Shown: positions 1 through 12,931 of the stretch, in pieces
Layout: each line of letters starts with the position of its first letter
Position numbering within the stretch: the first letter of the stretch is position 1
Origin: an uncultured Gemmatimonadota bacterium
GTDB taxonomy: Bacteria > Gemmatimonadota > Gemmatimonadetes > Gemmatimonadales > GWC2-71-9
Length of the DNA stretch: 61,260 nt
Direction: 5' to 3'
Assembly: GCA_946887295.1 (NCBI GenBank)
Contig: CAMPKP010000005.1
Coordinates: forward strand, 1-61,260
The notes under the pieces: generated by a model
Seen by the model: only the letters and a program-made list of their open reading frames with translations
Told to the model about the DNA's origin: nothing
Databases searched by the model: none
Translations under genes and position numbers: made by a program

Positions 1-425
1 ACGCCGGTCGACGGCTCGTATCCACCCGTGCTCGAGGTATCCACGCCGGCGGAGCTGGTGTCGGGAACGTAGGCGCCCGTATCCGGCTGCGCCGAGGTGG
101 TGTCGGTGCCCATGCCGCTGTCCATGCCGGACGTATCGGGGGTGGTCTCGCTCGGGGTCGGATACTGGCCGGTGGTCGTGTCGCTCGGCGTGGTCGGCGT
201 CAGCGTCGTATCGCTCGGCGTGGTGGGGATGGCCGCCGTATCGCTCGGCTCAGCGTTCACGTCACCGGTGGCGCCGGTGGTGTCCCACGTGCCCGTCGCG
301 GTGTCCACCTGGGTCGTAACGCCGGTGGTGTCCCCGCGATCCGGGGCCGCACCGACATCCTCTTCGTTCTTGCTGGCACACGCCGCGAAGGTGGCGGCGG
401 CAGCCAGGATCCATAGTGTCTTCAT
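1..425 (-). CDS. Thr/Asp/Ser-rich lipoprotein, 3' end outside the window
   Basis: The reading frame starts at the ATG at 425 (minus strand), behind a good ribosome site (AGGGGAG), and runs off the left edge without a stop, giving at least 141 residues. It opens with a short lipoprotein signal (MKTLWILAAAATFAAC) with the lipobox cysteine at residue 16, so it should be anchored to a membrane by lipid. The rest is low-complexity, rich in Thr, Asp, Ser, Pro and Gly, with the unit TPSDTT recurring and no folded domain in view. This looks like an extended surface or periplasmic linker. No enzymatic role can be given. The frame is supported by signal peptide, ribosome site and absence of stops; family membership is unknown. 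Confidence 0.72.
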   Translation of the reverse strand, partial: MKTLWILAAAATFAACASKNEEDVGAAPDRGDTTGVTTQVDTATGTWDTTGATGDVNAEPSDTAAIPTTPSDTTLTPTTPSDTTTGQYPTPSETTPDTSGMDSGMGTDTTSAQPDTGAYVPDTSSAGVDTSSTGGYEPSTG

Positions 426-551
426 AGCGTTGCTCCCCTGAGTCGACCGAGTCATGCCCGCTCCAGGTGTCGTATTTTGCCCGACTTACGGACACGGGCC
501 AAGGATTCTAGTTCGTTCGCGGGGCCTAACCTAACGCGGGGAGGGGAGCGC

Positions 552-592
552 GGACTAGGTCACAGATCACACTTTTCACTTTGGCCTAGTCC
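552..592 (-). terminator. Weak inverted repeat at the end of the acetoacetyl-CoA synthetase gene
   Basis: GGACTAGG (552-559) and CCTAGTCC (585-592) form an 8-bp perfect inverted repeat around a 25-nt loop that overlaps the stop codon of the minus-strand gene. The loop is long and no T-run follows, so a terminator role is only a guess. Confidence 0.25.
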
Positions 593-2580
593 TGCAGCTC
601 GGGGATATCCCTGAACAGGTCCAGGGCCGCCGGATTAGCCAGGGCCTCGGAATTCGTTACACTGCGGCCGTGAATCACCTCGCGTACTGCCAGCTCGGTG
701 ATCTTTCCACTGATGGTCCTGGGGATGTCGGGCACCTGCACGATTCGTCCGGGGACATGATGGGGGCTGGCGTGGTCCCGAATCCGGCGCCTGATGCGCT
801 CCCGCAGCGGCTCGTCGAGATCGGTCCCGGGCCGAAGCCGAACGAAGAGGACGATCCTCACGTCGCCGTCCCACTCCTGGCCCACGACCAGGCTCTCCAT
901 CACCTCCGGAAGCTGCTCGACCTGGCGGTAGATCTCTGCGGTGCCGATGCGCACGCCGCCCGGATTCAGGGTCGCGTCGCTGCGGCCGGTGATCACCAGC
1001 CCCTCGTGCTCGGTGAGACGGGCCCAGTCGCCGTGGCGCCAGACGCCCGGAAAATGCTCGAAGTAGGCCGAGCGGTACTTCGCCCCGTCGGGGTCATTCC
1101 AGAAGGTGACGGGCATGCTGGGGAACGGCCTGGTGCACACCAGCTCACCGTCGCGGCCGTGTACAGGACGCCCCTGCTCGTCGAAGACCTCGACCGCCAT
1201 GCCCAGACCCCTCGTCTGCAGCTCGCCCCGCCACACCGGCGCGATCGGATTGCCCAGTGCGAAGCAGGAGATGATGTCGGTGCCCCCGCTGATGCTGGCC
1301 AGATGAAGGTCCGCCTTGACGTCGCGGTACACGTAGTCGTAGCCCGCCGGCGCCAGCGGGCTCCCCGTGGACAGGATGGTTCGCAGCGCGGAGAGGTCGT
1401 GCGTGCTCCCCGGGCGCAGGCCTTCCTTCTCCGCCAGCGCGATGTACTTGGCGCTGGTCCCGAACACGGTCACGCGCTCGCGCTCGAGCAGATCCCAGAG
1501 CACCGTGGGAGGGGATAGCGGCGCCCCGTCGAACAGCACCACCGTCGCCCCGACCGCCAGGCTCGAGACCAGCCAGTTCCACATCATCCATCCGCATGTG
1601 GTGAAGTAGAAGATCCGGTCGTCGCGCGTGAGGTCGGTGTGGAGGACCAGCTCCTTGAGGTGCTGGATCAGGGTACCGCCGGCGCCATGCACCATGCACT
1701 TCGGCAGACCCGTGGTACCGGAGGAGTACATGATGTAGAGCGGATGATCGAACGGAAGCCGGAGAAATCCGGGGGAGTCTGCACCGCTCGCGGGGTCCGC
1801 CCACTCGCCCCAGAGCACCGCGTCGCCCAGGTTATCGAGCACCGGGCGATCGCTCAGATAGGGCACCACTACGACGCGCTCGATCCCGGGAATGCGCGCG
1901 CGCACCTCGCGCACCCGCTCCAGCGAGTCGATCCGCTTGCCGGCGTAGAGGTAGCCGTCCGCACAGAAGAGCACCCGGGGCCGGATCTGTCCGAACCGGT
2001 CGAGCACTCCGTTGGCCCCGAAGTCGGGTGAGCAGGAGGACCAGATCGCGCCGAGGCTCGCGGCGGCGAGCATGGCGATGATCGTCTCCGGCAGGTTGGG
2101 CATGAACCCGGCGACGCGGTCGCCCGGCTGAATCCCGTGGCTCCGGAGCGCGCCGGCGACCGCCGCGACCGCCGCGCGCAGTTGAGCGAAGCTCAGCTCG
2201 CGCTGCTTTCCCTGCCCGTTCCAGAACACGATCGCGGGACGGTCGTCGGCGTACCGCAGGAGGTTCTCCGCGAAGTTGAGCCGCGCCTCCGGGAACCAGC
2301 GCGGCCCCAGGATCGGATCCGGAGGAGCCATGCGCTCGAGACCCACCACTACATCCTGCCCCGGCTCTCTCTTCGGTCGCTCCTCCGCGACCACCCCGCA
2401 GAAGTCCCATACCTCGGGCCAGAACGCGTCCGGCCGCTCCACCGACCAGCGGTACAGGGAAGAAAAATCGGAGACCGCCTCACTCCCCGGCGGCCGCCGG
2501 TCGCGGACCCGCTGGAGAAAGGCGGTCATGTTCGCGCGCCGGACCCGCTCGGAGCCCGGGATCCAGACCGGCTCGCTCAA
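586..2580 (-). CDS. Acetoacetate--CoA ligase (acetoacetyl-CoA synthetase)
   Basis: A 664-residue cytosolic enzyme of the acyl-adenylate-forming family that converts acetoacetate, ATP and CoA to acetoacetyl-CoA. The length fits acetoacetyl-CoA synthetases, and the N-terminus ([10 protein letters not shown]..., with NMTAF near residue 17) resembles that subgroup more than acetyl-CoA synthetase. The AMP-binding P-loop [10 protein letters not shown] lies at residues 285-294 and the catalytic lysine of the C-terminal lid is in SGKITE, K626. The start is TTG at 2580, with no clear ribosome site, 31 nt after the hmgA stop, so translation may depend on the upstream gene. It is the last gene of an hppD-hmgA operon, where it would activate the acetoacetate released by tyrosine breakdown. 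Family assignment is firm; substrate is inferred from subgroup and neighbours. Confidence 0.9.
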   Translation of the reverse strand: MSEPVWIPGSERVRRANMTAFLQRVRDRRPPGSEAVSDFSSLYRWSVERPDAFWPEVWDFCGVVAEERPKREPGQDVVVGLERMAPPDPILGPRWFPEARLNFAENLLRYADDRPAIVFWNGQGKQRELSFAQLRAAVAAVAGALRSHGIQPGDRVAGFMPNLPETIIAMLAAASLGAIWSSCSPDFGANGVLDRFGQIRPRVLFCADGYLYAGKRIDSLERVREVRARIPGIERVVVVPYLSDRPVLDNLGDAVLWGEWADPASGADSPGFLRLPFDHPLYIMYSSGTTGLPKCMVHGAGGTLIQHLKELVLHTDLTRDDRIFYFTTCGWMMWNWLVSSLAVGATVVLFDGAPLSPPTVLWDLLERERVTVFGTSAKYIALAEKEGLRPGSTHDLSALRTILSTGSPLAPAGYDYVYRDVKADLHLASISGGTDIISCFALGNPIAPVWRGELQTRGLGMAVEVFDEQGRPVHGRDGELVCTRPFPSMPVTFWNDPDGAKYRSAYFEHFPGVWRHGDWARLTEHEGLVITGRSDATLNPGGVRIGTAEIYRQVEQLPEVMESLVVGQEWDGDVRIVLFVRLRPGTDLDEPLRERIRRRIRDHASPHHVPGRIVQVPDIPRTISGKITELAVREVIHGRSVTNSEALANPAALDLFRDIPELQD

Positions 2581-2611
2581 GGTCGGCCGTCGGCCTGCCC
2601 GGCTGGTCCCC

Positions 2612-3805
2612 TCACGTGGTCGGTGGGTTGAACTGGGCGTGCTGGGCGTCCAGCCAGGAGCGGTGGTACTCGGGGTCCTCGATGGAGAGCGCCTGCTTCG
2701 CCACCTTCAGCGGGCGGAAGGTGTCCATCATCACCGCCAGCTCCTCCGTGTACTTGGCCCCGATGCTCGCCTCGGCCCGCCCGGGGTGCGGCCCGTGGGG
2801 AATCCCGTCCGGATGGTGGGTGATGCTGCCGAACTCGATACCCTTGCGGCTCATGAACTCGCTGGAGGCGTAGTAGAGCACCTCGTCGGAGTCCACGTTG
2901 CTGTGGTTGTACGGCGCGGGCACGGCCTCGGGGTGGAAGTCGTACGGCCGGGGGCAGAAGCTGCAGACCACGAACCCATCGCCCTGAAACGTCTGGTGGA
3001 CCGGGGGAGGCTGGTGCACCCGCCCGACGATCGGCTCGAAGTCGTGGATGTTGAAGGCCCAGGGATAAAAGTATCCGTCCCAGCCGACCACGTCGAAGGG
3101 GTGGTGGTCGAGGATGATCTCGTTGAGCCCGTCGTACTGCTTCACCAGGATCGGGAAGTCGCCCTTCTCGTCGTGGGTGCGCAGCGCCATGGGCCGCCGG
3201 ATGTCCCGCTCGCTGTAGGGTGCTCCCTCGATCAGCTGTCCGAACTCGTTCCGGTAGCGCTTGGGCCACCGCACGTGGCCCCGGCTCTCCATGATCAGGA
3301 GCTTGGCCTGCTCCCCGCCCAGGTCGAGCCGCCACCGGTGCATGATGCCGCGATGGATGATCAGGTAATCGCCCTCGTGGAACGGCAGGTCGCCGAACAC
3401 CGACTCGAGCGTGCCCGTGCCTTTGCTGACGTAGACCAGCTCGTCGGACTGCGCGTTGCGGTAGAAGTGGGCGTCGTTCTCGTCCGGCTCGACGTAGAGC
3501 ATCGCCACTTCGTTGTTGAACAGGAGCGGGACGCGGTCGAGGGTCGGGCTGCCCCCCCGCTTCACCTGCGAGGTGCGGAAGTGCCGGTGGCGCAACGTCT
3601 GGTCGGGGTCCGCCTCGTACCTGGTCTCCCGCAGCCGCCGCGCCGACTTCACCGTGGTGGGCGGATACACGTGATAGAGCAGCGAAGCGGTGCCGGTGAA
3701 CCCCTCGTGCCCCATCAGCTCCTCGGCGTAGATCCCCCCGTCCGGCTTCCGGAACGCGATGTGGCGCTTGCGGGGGATCTGACCGACGGTGTGGTAGATG
3801 GGCAT
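2612..3805 (-). CDS. hmgA: Homogentisate 1,2-dioxygenase
   Basis: A 397-residue iron(II) dioxygenase that opens the aromatic ring of homogentisate to maleylacetoacetate, the second committed step of tyrosine breakdown. The C-terminal cupin half carries the family iron-site region: HPEAVP from H291, then [10 protein letters not shown] with H301 and E308, and HGPHPG around H337/H340. It is somewhat shorter than the 430-440 residues usual in proteobacteria, as seen in several other phyla. The start ATG lies one base from the stop of hppD, so the two genes are translationally close and almost certainly share a transcript. The downstream synthetase is 31 nt away. The next enzymes, maleylacetoacetate isomerase and fumarylacetoacetase, are not in the window. 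Confidence 0.95.
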   Translation of the reverse strand: MPIYHTVGQIPRKRHIAFRKPDGGIYAEELMGHEGFTGTASLLYHVYPPTTVKSARRLRETRYEADPDQTLRHRHFRTSQVKRGGSPTLDRVPLLFNNEVAMLYVEPDENDAHFYRNAQSDELVYVSKGTGTLESVFGDLPFHEGDYLIIHRGIMHRWRLDLGGEQAKLLIMESRGHVRWPKRYRNEFGQLIEGAPYSERDIRRPMALRTHDEKGDFPILVKQYDGLNEIILDHHPFDVVGWDGYFYPWAFNIHDFEPIVGRVHQPPPVHQTFQGDGFVVCSFCPRPYDFHPEAVPAPYNHSNVDSDEVLYYASSEFMSRKGIEFGSITHHPDGIPHGPHPGRAEASIGAKYTEELAVMMDTFRPLKVAKQALSIEDPEYHRSWLDAQHAQFNPPTT

Positions 3806-3806
3806 C

Positions 3807-7114
<3,308 letters not shown>

Positions 7115-7179
7115 ACCGTCCCGCGCTTGGCTTGCTCAACCTCGTACCTTCCCCTCCACGGGGCAAGCACCAACCGCCG

Positions 7180-7199
7180 AATGTGAGTGCCGTCACATT
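7180..7199. promoter_or_regulatory. CRP-type palindrome between a kinase gene and cheB
   Basis: AATGTGA, six bases, then TCACATT is a perfect inverted repeat that contains the exact TGTGA-N6-TCACA core of CRP/cAMP-receptor sites. It lies in the divergent intergenic region, 52 bp upstream of the cheB start and about 66 bp from the kinase start. A possible -10 element (CATAGG, 7222-7227) would put the site centre close to -44 on the cheB side, near a class II activator position. No CRP-family gene is in the window. Confidence 0.6.
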
Positions 7200-7251
7200 A
7201 TTGCCCTCCCCCGCGGCGGGGCATAGGTTGCAGGAAAGACGGCGAGGGCAC

Positions 7252-8280
7252 ATGCCAAGGCGGGACATCGTAGTGATCGGCGGGTCGGCCGGAGCCATCG
7301 AGCCGGTATCCGAGCTGGTTCGAAATCTCCCGGCGGACTTTCCCGCGGCCATATTCCTCGTGATTCATTTCCCCGCGGGCGTGACCAGTGCTCTTCCGCG
7401 CATCCTGAGCCGCGCCGGTGTCCTGCCGGCCCACCACGCCAGGAACGAAGAGCCCATCCACCCCGGCCACATCTACGTCGCACCTCCCGACTGCCATCTC
7501 TTCGTGGAGGACGGCATCGTGCGCCTGACCCGGGGTCCGAAGGAAAACGGCCACCGGCCGGCGATCGACCCGCTCTTCCGCAGCGCCGCCCACCACTACC
7601 AAAGCCGGGTCATCGGGGTACTCGTTTCCGGCAATCTGAACGACGGGACGGCGGGACTCCTGACCATCAAGCAGCGCGGCGGCGTCACCATAGTGCAGAG
7701 TCCGGAATCGGCGCTTCACACCGGCATGCCCCGGAGCGCCATAGATCACGTGCAGGTGGATCACATCGTCCCGGTCGAGGCGATGCCGGACCTGTTGATT
7801 CGACTCACCAGCCAGGACGCTCCGACGACGGAGGTCAGAGCCATGGAGACCCATGACGAGCGGGGCCTCGGCCTCGACGAGGTGGCACTCTCGGACCGGA
7901 AGACTCAGCCCGGGATACCCTCTACGATGAGCTGCCCGGAGTGTCACGGCACGCTGTGGGAGCACCGCGAGGGCGAGCTGATCGGCTTCCGCTGCAGGGT
8001 GGGACATGCATTCACCGAGGAGGCGCTGCTCTCCATCCAGGCCGAGCAGCTCGAGGCCGCGCTGTGGACCGCGCTGCGCGCGCTGGAGGAGCACTCGGCG
8101 CTTTCCCGGCGGCTCGCCCTGCGCGCGGGGAAACGGGGGCATTCCCACAGCGCATCCGCCTTCACCGAACAGGCCATGGACGCCGAGCATCACGCCTCTA
8201 CGATCCGCAGCGTGCTGAGCACCGGCATTCAGAGCAGGATCGCCGCCGCCGGCGCCCTGGAGCCGACGCCTTCCCCATGA
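7252..8280 (+). CDS. Orphan CheB-type methylesterase lacking a receiver domain
   Basis: A 342-residue protein, start ATG at 7252 behind GAGGG. The CheB catalytic domain begins at once: the nucleophile Ser12 sits in GGSAGA, followed by GHRPAIDPLFRS and the acidic motif SGNLNDGTAGL. Chemotaxis CheB proteins carry an N-terminal receiver that controls this domain; here it is absent, so activity is not gated by phosphorylation in cis. A C-terminal extension has a CPEC ... CRVGHAF cluster that could bind zinc, then a helical tail. The stop codon overlaps the start of the CheR-PAS gene (ATGA), so they are translationally coupled. No receptor, cheA or cheW is nearby, so the pair probably serves a non-chemotaxis pathway. 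The enzyme reaction is known for the family; the target is unknown. Confidence 0.88.
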   Translation: MPRRDIVVIGGSAGAIEPVSELVRNLPADFPAAIFLVIHFPAGVTSALPRILSRAGVLPAHHARNEEPIHPGHIYVAPPDCHLFVEDGIVRLTRGPKENGHRPAIDPLFRSAAHHYQSRVIGVLVSGNLNDGTAGLLTIKQRGGVTIVQSPESALHTGMPRSAIDHVQVDHIVPVEAMPDLLIRLTSQDAPTTEVRAMETHDERGLGLDEVALSDRKTQPGIPSTMSCPECHGTLWEHREGELIGFRCRVGHAFTEEALLSIQAEQLEAALWTALRALEEHSALSRRLALRAGKRGHSHSASAFTEQAMDAEHHASTIRSVLSTGIQSRIAAAGALEPTPSP

Positions 8281-10217
8281 CAAACCCGACCGCCGACGAC
8301 GCCTTCGAGACCTCGAGCGAGGAGGGCACCGATCGTGAAGCCTCGGTGGCCCCGCCGGCGACCGATCCTGCATGGACGGGCCTTCTCGGCTATCTCCAGC
8401 AGACCCGGGGCTTCGATTTTCACGGATACAAGCCCGGCTCGCTGGCCCGCCGGATCCGCCGTCGGATGGGCGATCTGGGCATCGCCGGCTTCGAGGTGTA
8501 CCAGGAGTATCTCGAGCTCCACCCGGACGAGTTCCGCGAGCTCTTCAACACCATCCTGATCAACGTCACCAGCTTCTTCCGCGATCCCGAAGCATGGCAT
8601 GCGCTCCGGGACCAGGCCGTCGTGCCCATGATCGCCGGCAAGGCCACGGGCGAGCCCATCAGGGCGTGGAGCGCGGGCTGTGCCTCGGGCGAGGAGGCAT
8701 ACTCCCTCGCCATGATGCTCGCGGAGGAGCTGGGCATCGACCAGTTCCGCGAGCGGGTCAAGATCTACGGGACCGATGTCGACGAGGACGCGCTCAACAC
8801 GGCTCGCCACGCCACCTACGGCGAGAAGCAGGTCGAGGGCCTGCCGACCGAGCTGCGAGAGCGGTATTTCGAGCATGTGGATGGCGTCTACACCTTCCGG
8901 AAGGACCTGCGGCGCCAGGTGATCTTCGGGCGGCACGACCTCATCACCGACGCTCCCATCTCCCGGGTGGACCTGCTGGTCTGCCGCAACACCATGATGT
9001 ACTTCAACGCCGAGACCCAGGCCCGGATCCTGGGCCGCTTTCACTTCGCGCTGAACGACGGCGGCTACCTCTTCCTCGGGCGGGCGGAGACCCTGATGGC
9101 GCAGGGGCGGGTGTTCATGCCGGTTGACCTGAAGCGGCGCATCTCCCGCAAGCGCTCCAAGGGAACGCGACGCGAGGCTTTGCAGCCGGCGGTGGAGCCG
9201 GTCGAGCACGGCCCCACCGCGGAAGGCCACGACCGGCTCCGTGCCGCCGCGCTGCAGGCCAGCCCGGTGGCGCACCTGGTGCTGGACACCGATGGACGCA
9301 TGGTCACCGTCAGCGAGCGCACCCGCGCCCTGTTCGGCCTGCGCGAGTCCGACGTGGGCCGCCCCTTCCGGGACCTCCAGCTCTCCTACCGCCCGGTCGA
9401 GCTGCGATCGCTCCTCGAGCGCGCCGAGCTGGAGCGCCGGCCTCTCTCGGTCAAGGACGTCGAGTGGCGGTCCCAGGCGGGCGAGGTCAGATGGCTGGAT
9501 GTCGGCGTATCACCGCTGGAGAACGAGACCCGCAAGACCATCGGGTTCCTGGTGACGTTTACCGACATGACCGCCTACCGCCGGCTGCAGCGCGAGCTCG
9601 AGCAGTCGCACGTGGAGCTGGAGACGGCCTACGAAGAGCTGCAATCCACCAACGAGGAGCTGGAAACCACGAACGAGGAGCTCCAGTCCACGATCGAGGA
9701 GCTGGAGACCACCAATGAGGAGCTCCAGTCCACCAACGAAGAGCTGGAGACGATGAACGAGGAGCTCCAGTCCACCAACGAAGAGATGGAGACGATCAAC
9801 GGCGAGGTGCGGCAGCGGGGCGACGAGCTGAATCAGGCCAACCATTTCCTCGAGTCCATCCTGACCAGTCTGCGGAGCGGCGTGGCGGCGGTGGATCGCG
9901 AGCTCCGCGTCCTCGCCTGGAGCCGGCACGCCGAAGAGCTGTGGGGGGTGCGCGCGCCGGAGGTGAACGGCCAGCATCTGCTGAACCTGGACATCGGCTT
10001 GCCGGTGCAGCAGCTGCGGGCGGAGCTCAAGGCGTGCCTCACCGGCGGCAGCATGCTCGAGCAGGTGACGCTGGACGCGGTCAATCGGCGCGGCAGGAGC
10101 ATCCGGTGTCAGGTGCGGTTCACCCCGCTGCTCGGGGCGGACGATCAGGTGAACGGCGTGATCCTCTTGATGGACGAGATGAGCGACGCCGAAGCGCAGG
10201 AGGCCGCGACCTCCTAG
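8277..10217 (+). CDS. CheR-type methyltransferase with heptad coiled coil and PAS domains
   Basis: A 646-residue protein starting at the ATG that overlaps the cheB stop. The N-terminal CheR domain (about 40-290) has the SAM-binding motif SAGCASGEEAYS, GTDVDEDALNTAR, and VCRNTMMYFN in place of the usual CRNVLIYF. A PAS domain follows (about 320-435), then a long coiled coil (about 440-520) and a second PAS domain (about 525-640). Residues 453-508 are eight nearly identical heptads alternating EELQSTN and EELETTN. CheB plus CheR-coiled-coil-PAS is a known architecture, usually a single CheB/CheR fusion; here it is split in two coupled genes. It lacks a kinase or output domain. It could set methylation of an unidentified receptor in response to a PAS ligand. 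Confidence 0.88.
   Translation: MTNPTADDAFETSSEEGTDREASVAPPATDPAWTGLLGYLQQTRGFDFHGYKPGSLARRIRRRMGDLGIAGFEVYQEYLELHPDEFRELFNTILINVTSFFRDPEAWHALRDQAVVPMIAGKATGEPIRAWSAGCASGEEAYSLAMMLAEELGIDQFRERVKIYGTDVDEDALNTARHATYGEKQVEGLPTELRERYFEHVDGVYTFRKDLRRQVIFGRHDLITDAPISRVDLLVCRNTMMYFNAETQARILGRFHFALNDGGYLFLGRAETLMAQGRVFMPVDLKRRISRKRSKGTRREALQPAVEPVEHGPTAEGHDRLRAAALQASPVAHLVLDTDGRMVTVSERTRALFGLRESDVGRPFRDLQLSYRPVELRSLLERAELERRPLSVKDVEWRSQAGEVRWLDVGVSPLENETRKTIGFLVTFTDMTAYRRLQRELEQSHVELETAYEELQSTNEELETTNEELQSTIEELETTNEELQSTNEELETMNEELQSTNEEMETINGEVRQRGDELNQANHFLESILTSLRSGVAAVDRELRVLAWSRHAEELWGVRAPEVNGQHLLNLDIGLPVQQLRAELKACLTGGSMLEQVTLDAVNRRGRSIRCQVRFTPLLGADDQVNGVILLMDEMSDAEAQEAATS
9633..9800 (+). repeat. 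Coding tandem repeat: eight heptads (four 42-bp units)
   Basis: The DNA repeats in step with the protein, each 42-bp unit encoding two heptads (EELQSTN, EELETTN and close variants). Nucleotide identity between units is high, including shared GAGGAGCTCCAGTCCACC blocks, which suggests recent unit duplication or gene conversion rather than only selection on the coiled coil. Confidence 0.85.
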
Positions 10218-10271
10218 CGTGCAAGTCCGCCGCAACCGCGCATCTCCCGGGACCTGAATCGGAGCGTCCCG

Positions 10272-12434
10272 ATGTGCCGGCACTTCCTTCTCGCCGTCGC
10301 CACCAGTCTGTGCATCCCGTTGCATTCGGTCCTGGCCCAGGGATGGGTCGAGCTGGACCGGCCCTCTCGGGAGCCCCCGACCGGCCCGGTTACCCGGGTC
10401 GAGTCCCGGGTCACGATCGCCGTGGACGACCGGATCGCCCGGGTCGGGGTCGAGGAGCGCTACCGCAACGACGGCGCGACCGTGGCGGAGGGAAGCTACC
10501 TGTACCCGCTCGCCGGCGAGGCTTCCTTCACCACTTTCTCGCTCTGGCTCAACGACGAGGAGCTGCGCGGTGAGACGATGAGTGCCGACAAGGCACGCGA
10601 GATCTACGAGAGCATCGTCCGCCGAAAGAAGGATCCCGCGCTTCTCACCCTCGCGGGACACGGGCTGATCCGGGCGCAGATCTTCCCCATTCAGCCGGGC
10701 GAGACCCGGCGGGTGGCCCTGAGATACACGCACCTGCTGGTCCGCCAGGGCGACGCGCTCCGGCTCCGCTACGCGCTCGGTCTGCGCGGAGCCGGCACCC
10801 CGACCGAGATCCGCATCGAAGTGGCGCGGGGCGAGCTGTACGGCACCCCCTACTCTCCGACCCACACCATAAGCACCCGCGCCGAAGGCAGCGCACTCGC
10901 CGTGACCGTCTCGCCCGGGAGCACCGGCGACTTCGAGCTGTTCCTTCCCCTGCGACGGCCTGTAGCGGGCGCTACGGTGCTGAGCCACGCCTCCGGCGGC
11001 GAGGACGGATACTTCATGCTGCTGCTCGCGCCCGGTCCAGTGGGCAGGGTGCAGTCGCTGCCCCGCGATCTCACGTTGGTGGTGGACGTCTCGGGGTCGA
11101 TGTCGGGGACCAAGCTGGAACAGGCCAGGGCCGCGCTGCAGCAGGCGCTGGGCACGCTCGGCGCGAGCGATCGGTTCCGGGTGATCGCGTTCTCCGGGAC
11201 GGTACGTGCCTTCCGTGAGGAGCCGGCCCCGGCCACGCGCGCCAACCTCGCGGAGGCGAGAGAGTTCGTAGATGGACTCGCCGCGGAGGGCGGCACCAAT
11301 CTGGCCGGAGCGCTGCAGGCCGCCCTGAATGTCCCTGGAGACCCCGAGCGGCTCGCCCAGGTGGTGCTCGTCAGCGACGGCGTGCCTTCAGTCGGCGAGC
11401 AGAGTCCGGAGCGCATCGCCGGCGAAGCTGCCGCCCGCATGGGGCGCGCGCGGATCTTTCCGGTGGGGGTCGGCCACGACGTGAATACCTATCTGCTCGA
11501 CCGCCTCGCGGCCGAGGGCCGGGGCGCCGTGGAGTACGTGCCGCCGGGTGCCAGCGTGGAATCCGCCGTGGGCGTGATTCTCGGCAAGCTCCGCCATCCG
11601 GCCCTGGTCGACCTTCGAGTAGGGGAGTCGCCGGTGGAGCTTGTGGGACTGCAGCCGGCGCGGCTGCCGGATCTCTTCTACGGCGAGGAGATGGTGGTCT
11701 TCGGCCGCTATCGGGGACGGGGCGCTGGCCGGATCGTGATCACGGGGGTTCGGAACGGTGCGCGCGAGCGGATCGAGACCCAGGCCACCTTCGCCGCCTT
11801 CGAGGCCGGGAACGACTTCATTCCGCGACTCTGGGCCGCCCGCCGGATCGGCGAGCTGACCCGGAACATTCGTGTCGAAGGGGCCTCGCCTGTCCTCATG
11901 GAGGAAATGAGAGACCTGGCGCTGCGCTTCGGCATTCTTACGGAGTACACCTCGTACCTGGTGCAGGAGCCGGGCCGGCTGGCCACCGCGCCGCCGCCGA
12001 TGCCGCGTCTGGAGGCAGCCGGGAACCAGACCGGGGAAGCTTCCTTCCAGCGCGCGCGGCAAAGCGCCAAGTTCCGGGATGCCAAGAGCTTACAGAGTGC
12101 GTCCGAGGCGGCTGGGCAGGTGGGAAGCCCTGGGGTGACCCCGGGCGGCACGCAAGCGTCACGGCAGGTGGGAGGGCGGATCTTCATCCTGCGGGGCTCG
12201 GACTGGACTGACATCGGGCACACCGATAGGATCCCTGTCACGGTGGTAGCCGCCTATGGGCGCGCATATTTCGAGCTGGTGCGAATGTTGCCGGAGATTG
12301 CTCCTTATCTCTCGGTCGGCGAGCAGGTTGTGGTCGCCGGGCGGGGGCGCAGCATCCGGTTCGCTCCCCAGGGAGTCGCGTCCTGGAAGCCGGGCGAGCT
12401 GGCGACGCTGGTCCGACACTTCAGGGGCACATGA
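10272..12434 (+). CDS. Secreted VIT and von Willebrand A domain protein
   Basis: A 720-residue exported protein. Residues 1-23 are a signal peptide ending at VLAQ. Residues about 35-155 form a VIT (vault/inter-alpha-trypsin) domain with the signature KAREIYESIVRRKKDPALL, followed by a VWA domain (about 265-440) with an intact metal-binding motif, D272-V-S-G-S276. A Gly/Ser-rich linker leads to a C-terminal part (about 630-720) that I cannot assign. Such proteins bind other proteins through a divalent metal at the VWA face, probably in the periplasm or at the surface. The start follows CGGAG. The gene overlaps the sigma factor by 4 bases (ATGA), so the three genes to 14210 form one operon and this protein may sense or transmit an envelope signal; that link is inference. 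Confidence 0.88.
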   Translation: MCRHFLLAVATSLCIPLHSVLAQGWVELDRPSREPPTGPVTRVESRVTIAVDDRIARVGVEERYRNDGATVAEGSYLYPLAGEASFTTFSLWLNDEELRGETMSADKAREIYESIVRRKKDPALLTLAGHGLIRAQIFPIQPGETRRVALRYTHLLVRQGDALRLRYALGLRGAGTPTEIRIEVARGELYGTPYSPTHTISTRAEGSALAVTVSPGSTGDFELFLPLRRPVAGATVLSHASGGEDGYFMLLLAPGPVGRVQSLPRDLTLVVDVSGSMSGTKLEQARAALQQALGTLGASDRFRVIAFSGTVRAFREEPAPATRANLAEAREFVDGLAAEGGTNLAGALQAALNVPGDPERLAQVVLVSDGVPSVGEQSPERIAGEAAARMGRARIFPVGVGHDVNTYLLDRLAAEGRGAVEYVPPGASVESAVGVILGKLRHPALVDLRVGESPVELVGLQPARLPDLFYGEEMVVFGRYRGRGAGRIVITGVRNGARERIETQATFAAFEAGNDFIPRLWAARRIGELTRNIRVEGASPVLMEEMRDLALRFGILTEYTSYLVQEPGRLATAPPPMPRLEAAGNQTGEASFQRARQSAKFRDAKSLQSASEAAGQVGSPGVTPGGTQASRQVGGRIFILRGSDWTDIGHTDRIPVTVVAAYGRAYFELVRMLPEIAPYLSVGEQVVVAGRGRSIRFAPQGVASWKPGELATLVRHFRGT

Positions 12435-12931
12435 CGGTTGACCTCGCCCGCCTGTTCGATGAGTACTATCCCTCGCTCGTCCGGATGCTCTACCGCCGGA
12501 CGGGCGATCGGGATCGGGCCGAAGATCTGGCGCAGGAGACGTTCGCCAGGGCGGTATCGGCCCCGCCCGACAATCCGCGCCCCTGGCTCTTCGCGGTGGC
12601 GCTCAACCTGGTTCGGGAGGATGGTCGAAGGTCCGTGACCCGCGGTCGCCGGCTGGAGCTGTTGAGAAACGAGCAGGACCGGCCCGCCGCCGGCCCTGAC
12701 GCGGATCTGGAGCGCGACGAGGACATCGCGCGTGTCCGGGCGGCGCTGGCCCGGCTGAACGAGCGGGACCGCGAGGCGCTCCTGCTCAAGGCGGAAGGGT
12801 TCGGGTACGACGAGATCGCTTCCACGCTGGGACTCGCGAAAGGAGCGGTGGGCACCACGCTCGCGCGGGCCCGGCGGCGACTGGTGGAAGCATATCGGGG
12901 GCAGGAACGAGGGAACCATGTCGCATCTTGA
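12431..12931 (+). CDS. ECF-type RNA polymerase sigma factor
   Basis: A 166-residue sigma-70 family factor with region 2 (residues about 10-75, EDLAQETFARAV) and region 4 (about 100-155, with the helix-turn-helix EGFGYDEIASTLGLAKGAV). Region 3 is absent, as in extracytoplasmic-function factors. It starts in the last bases of the VIT/VWA gene and overlaps the start of the anti-sigma gene by 14 bases, so synthesis of all three is coupled. It likely directs transcription of its own operon and unknown targets when released by the downstream anti-sigma factor. Confidence 0.93.
   Translation: MTVDLARLFDEYYPSLVRMLYRRTGDRDRAEDLAQETFARAVSAPPDNPRPWLFAVALNLVREDGRRSVTRGRRLELLRNEQDRPAAGPDADLERDEDIARVRAALARLNERDREALLLKAEGFGYDEIASTLGLAKGAVGTTLARARRRLVEAYRGQERGNHVAS

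Noticed and set aside
9633..9800. Regular repeat that could pass for a CRISPR array
   Set aside because: Units are adjacent without spacers and encode an in-frame coiled coil.
7252..10217. A chemotaxis operon
   Set aside because: No cheA, cheW, cheY or receptor gene is present and CheB lacks its receiver.
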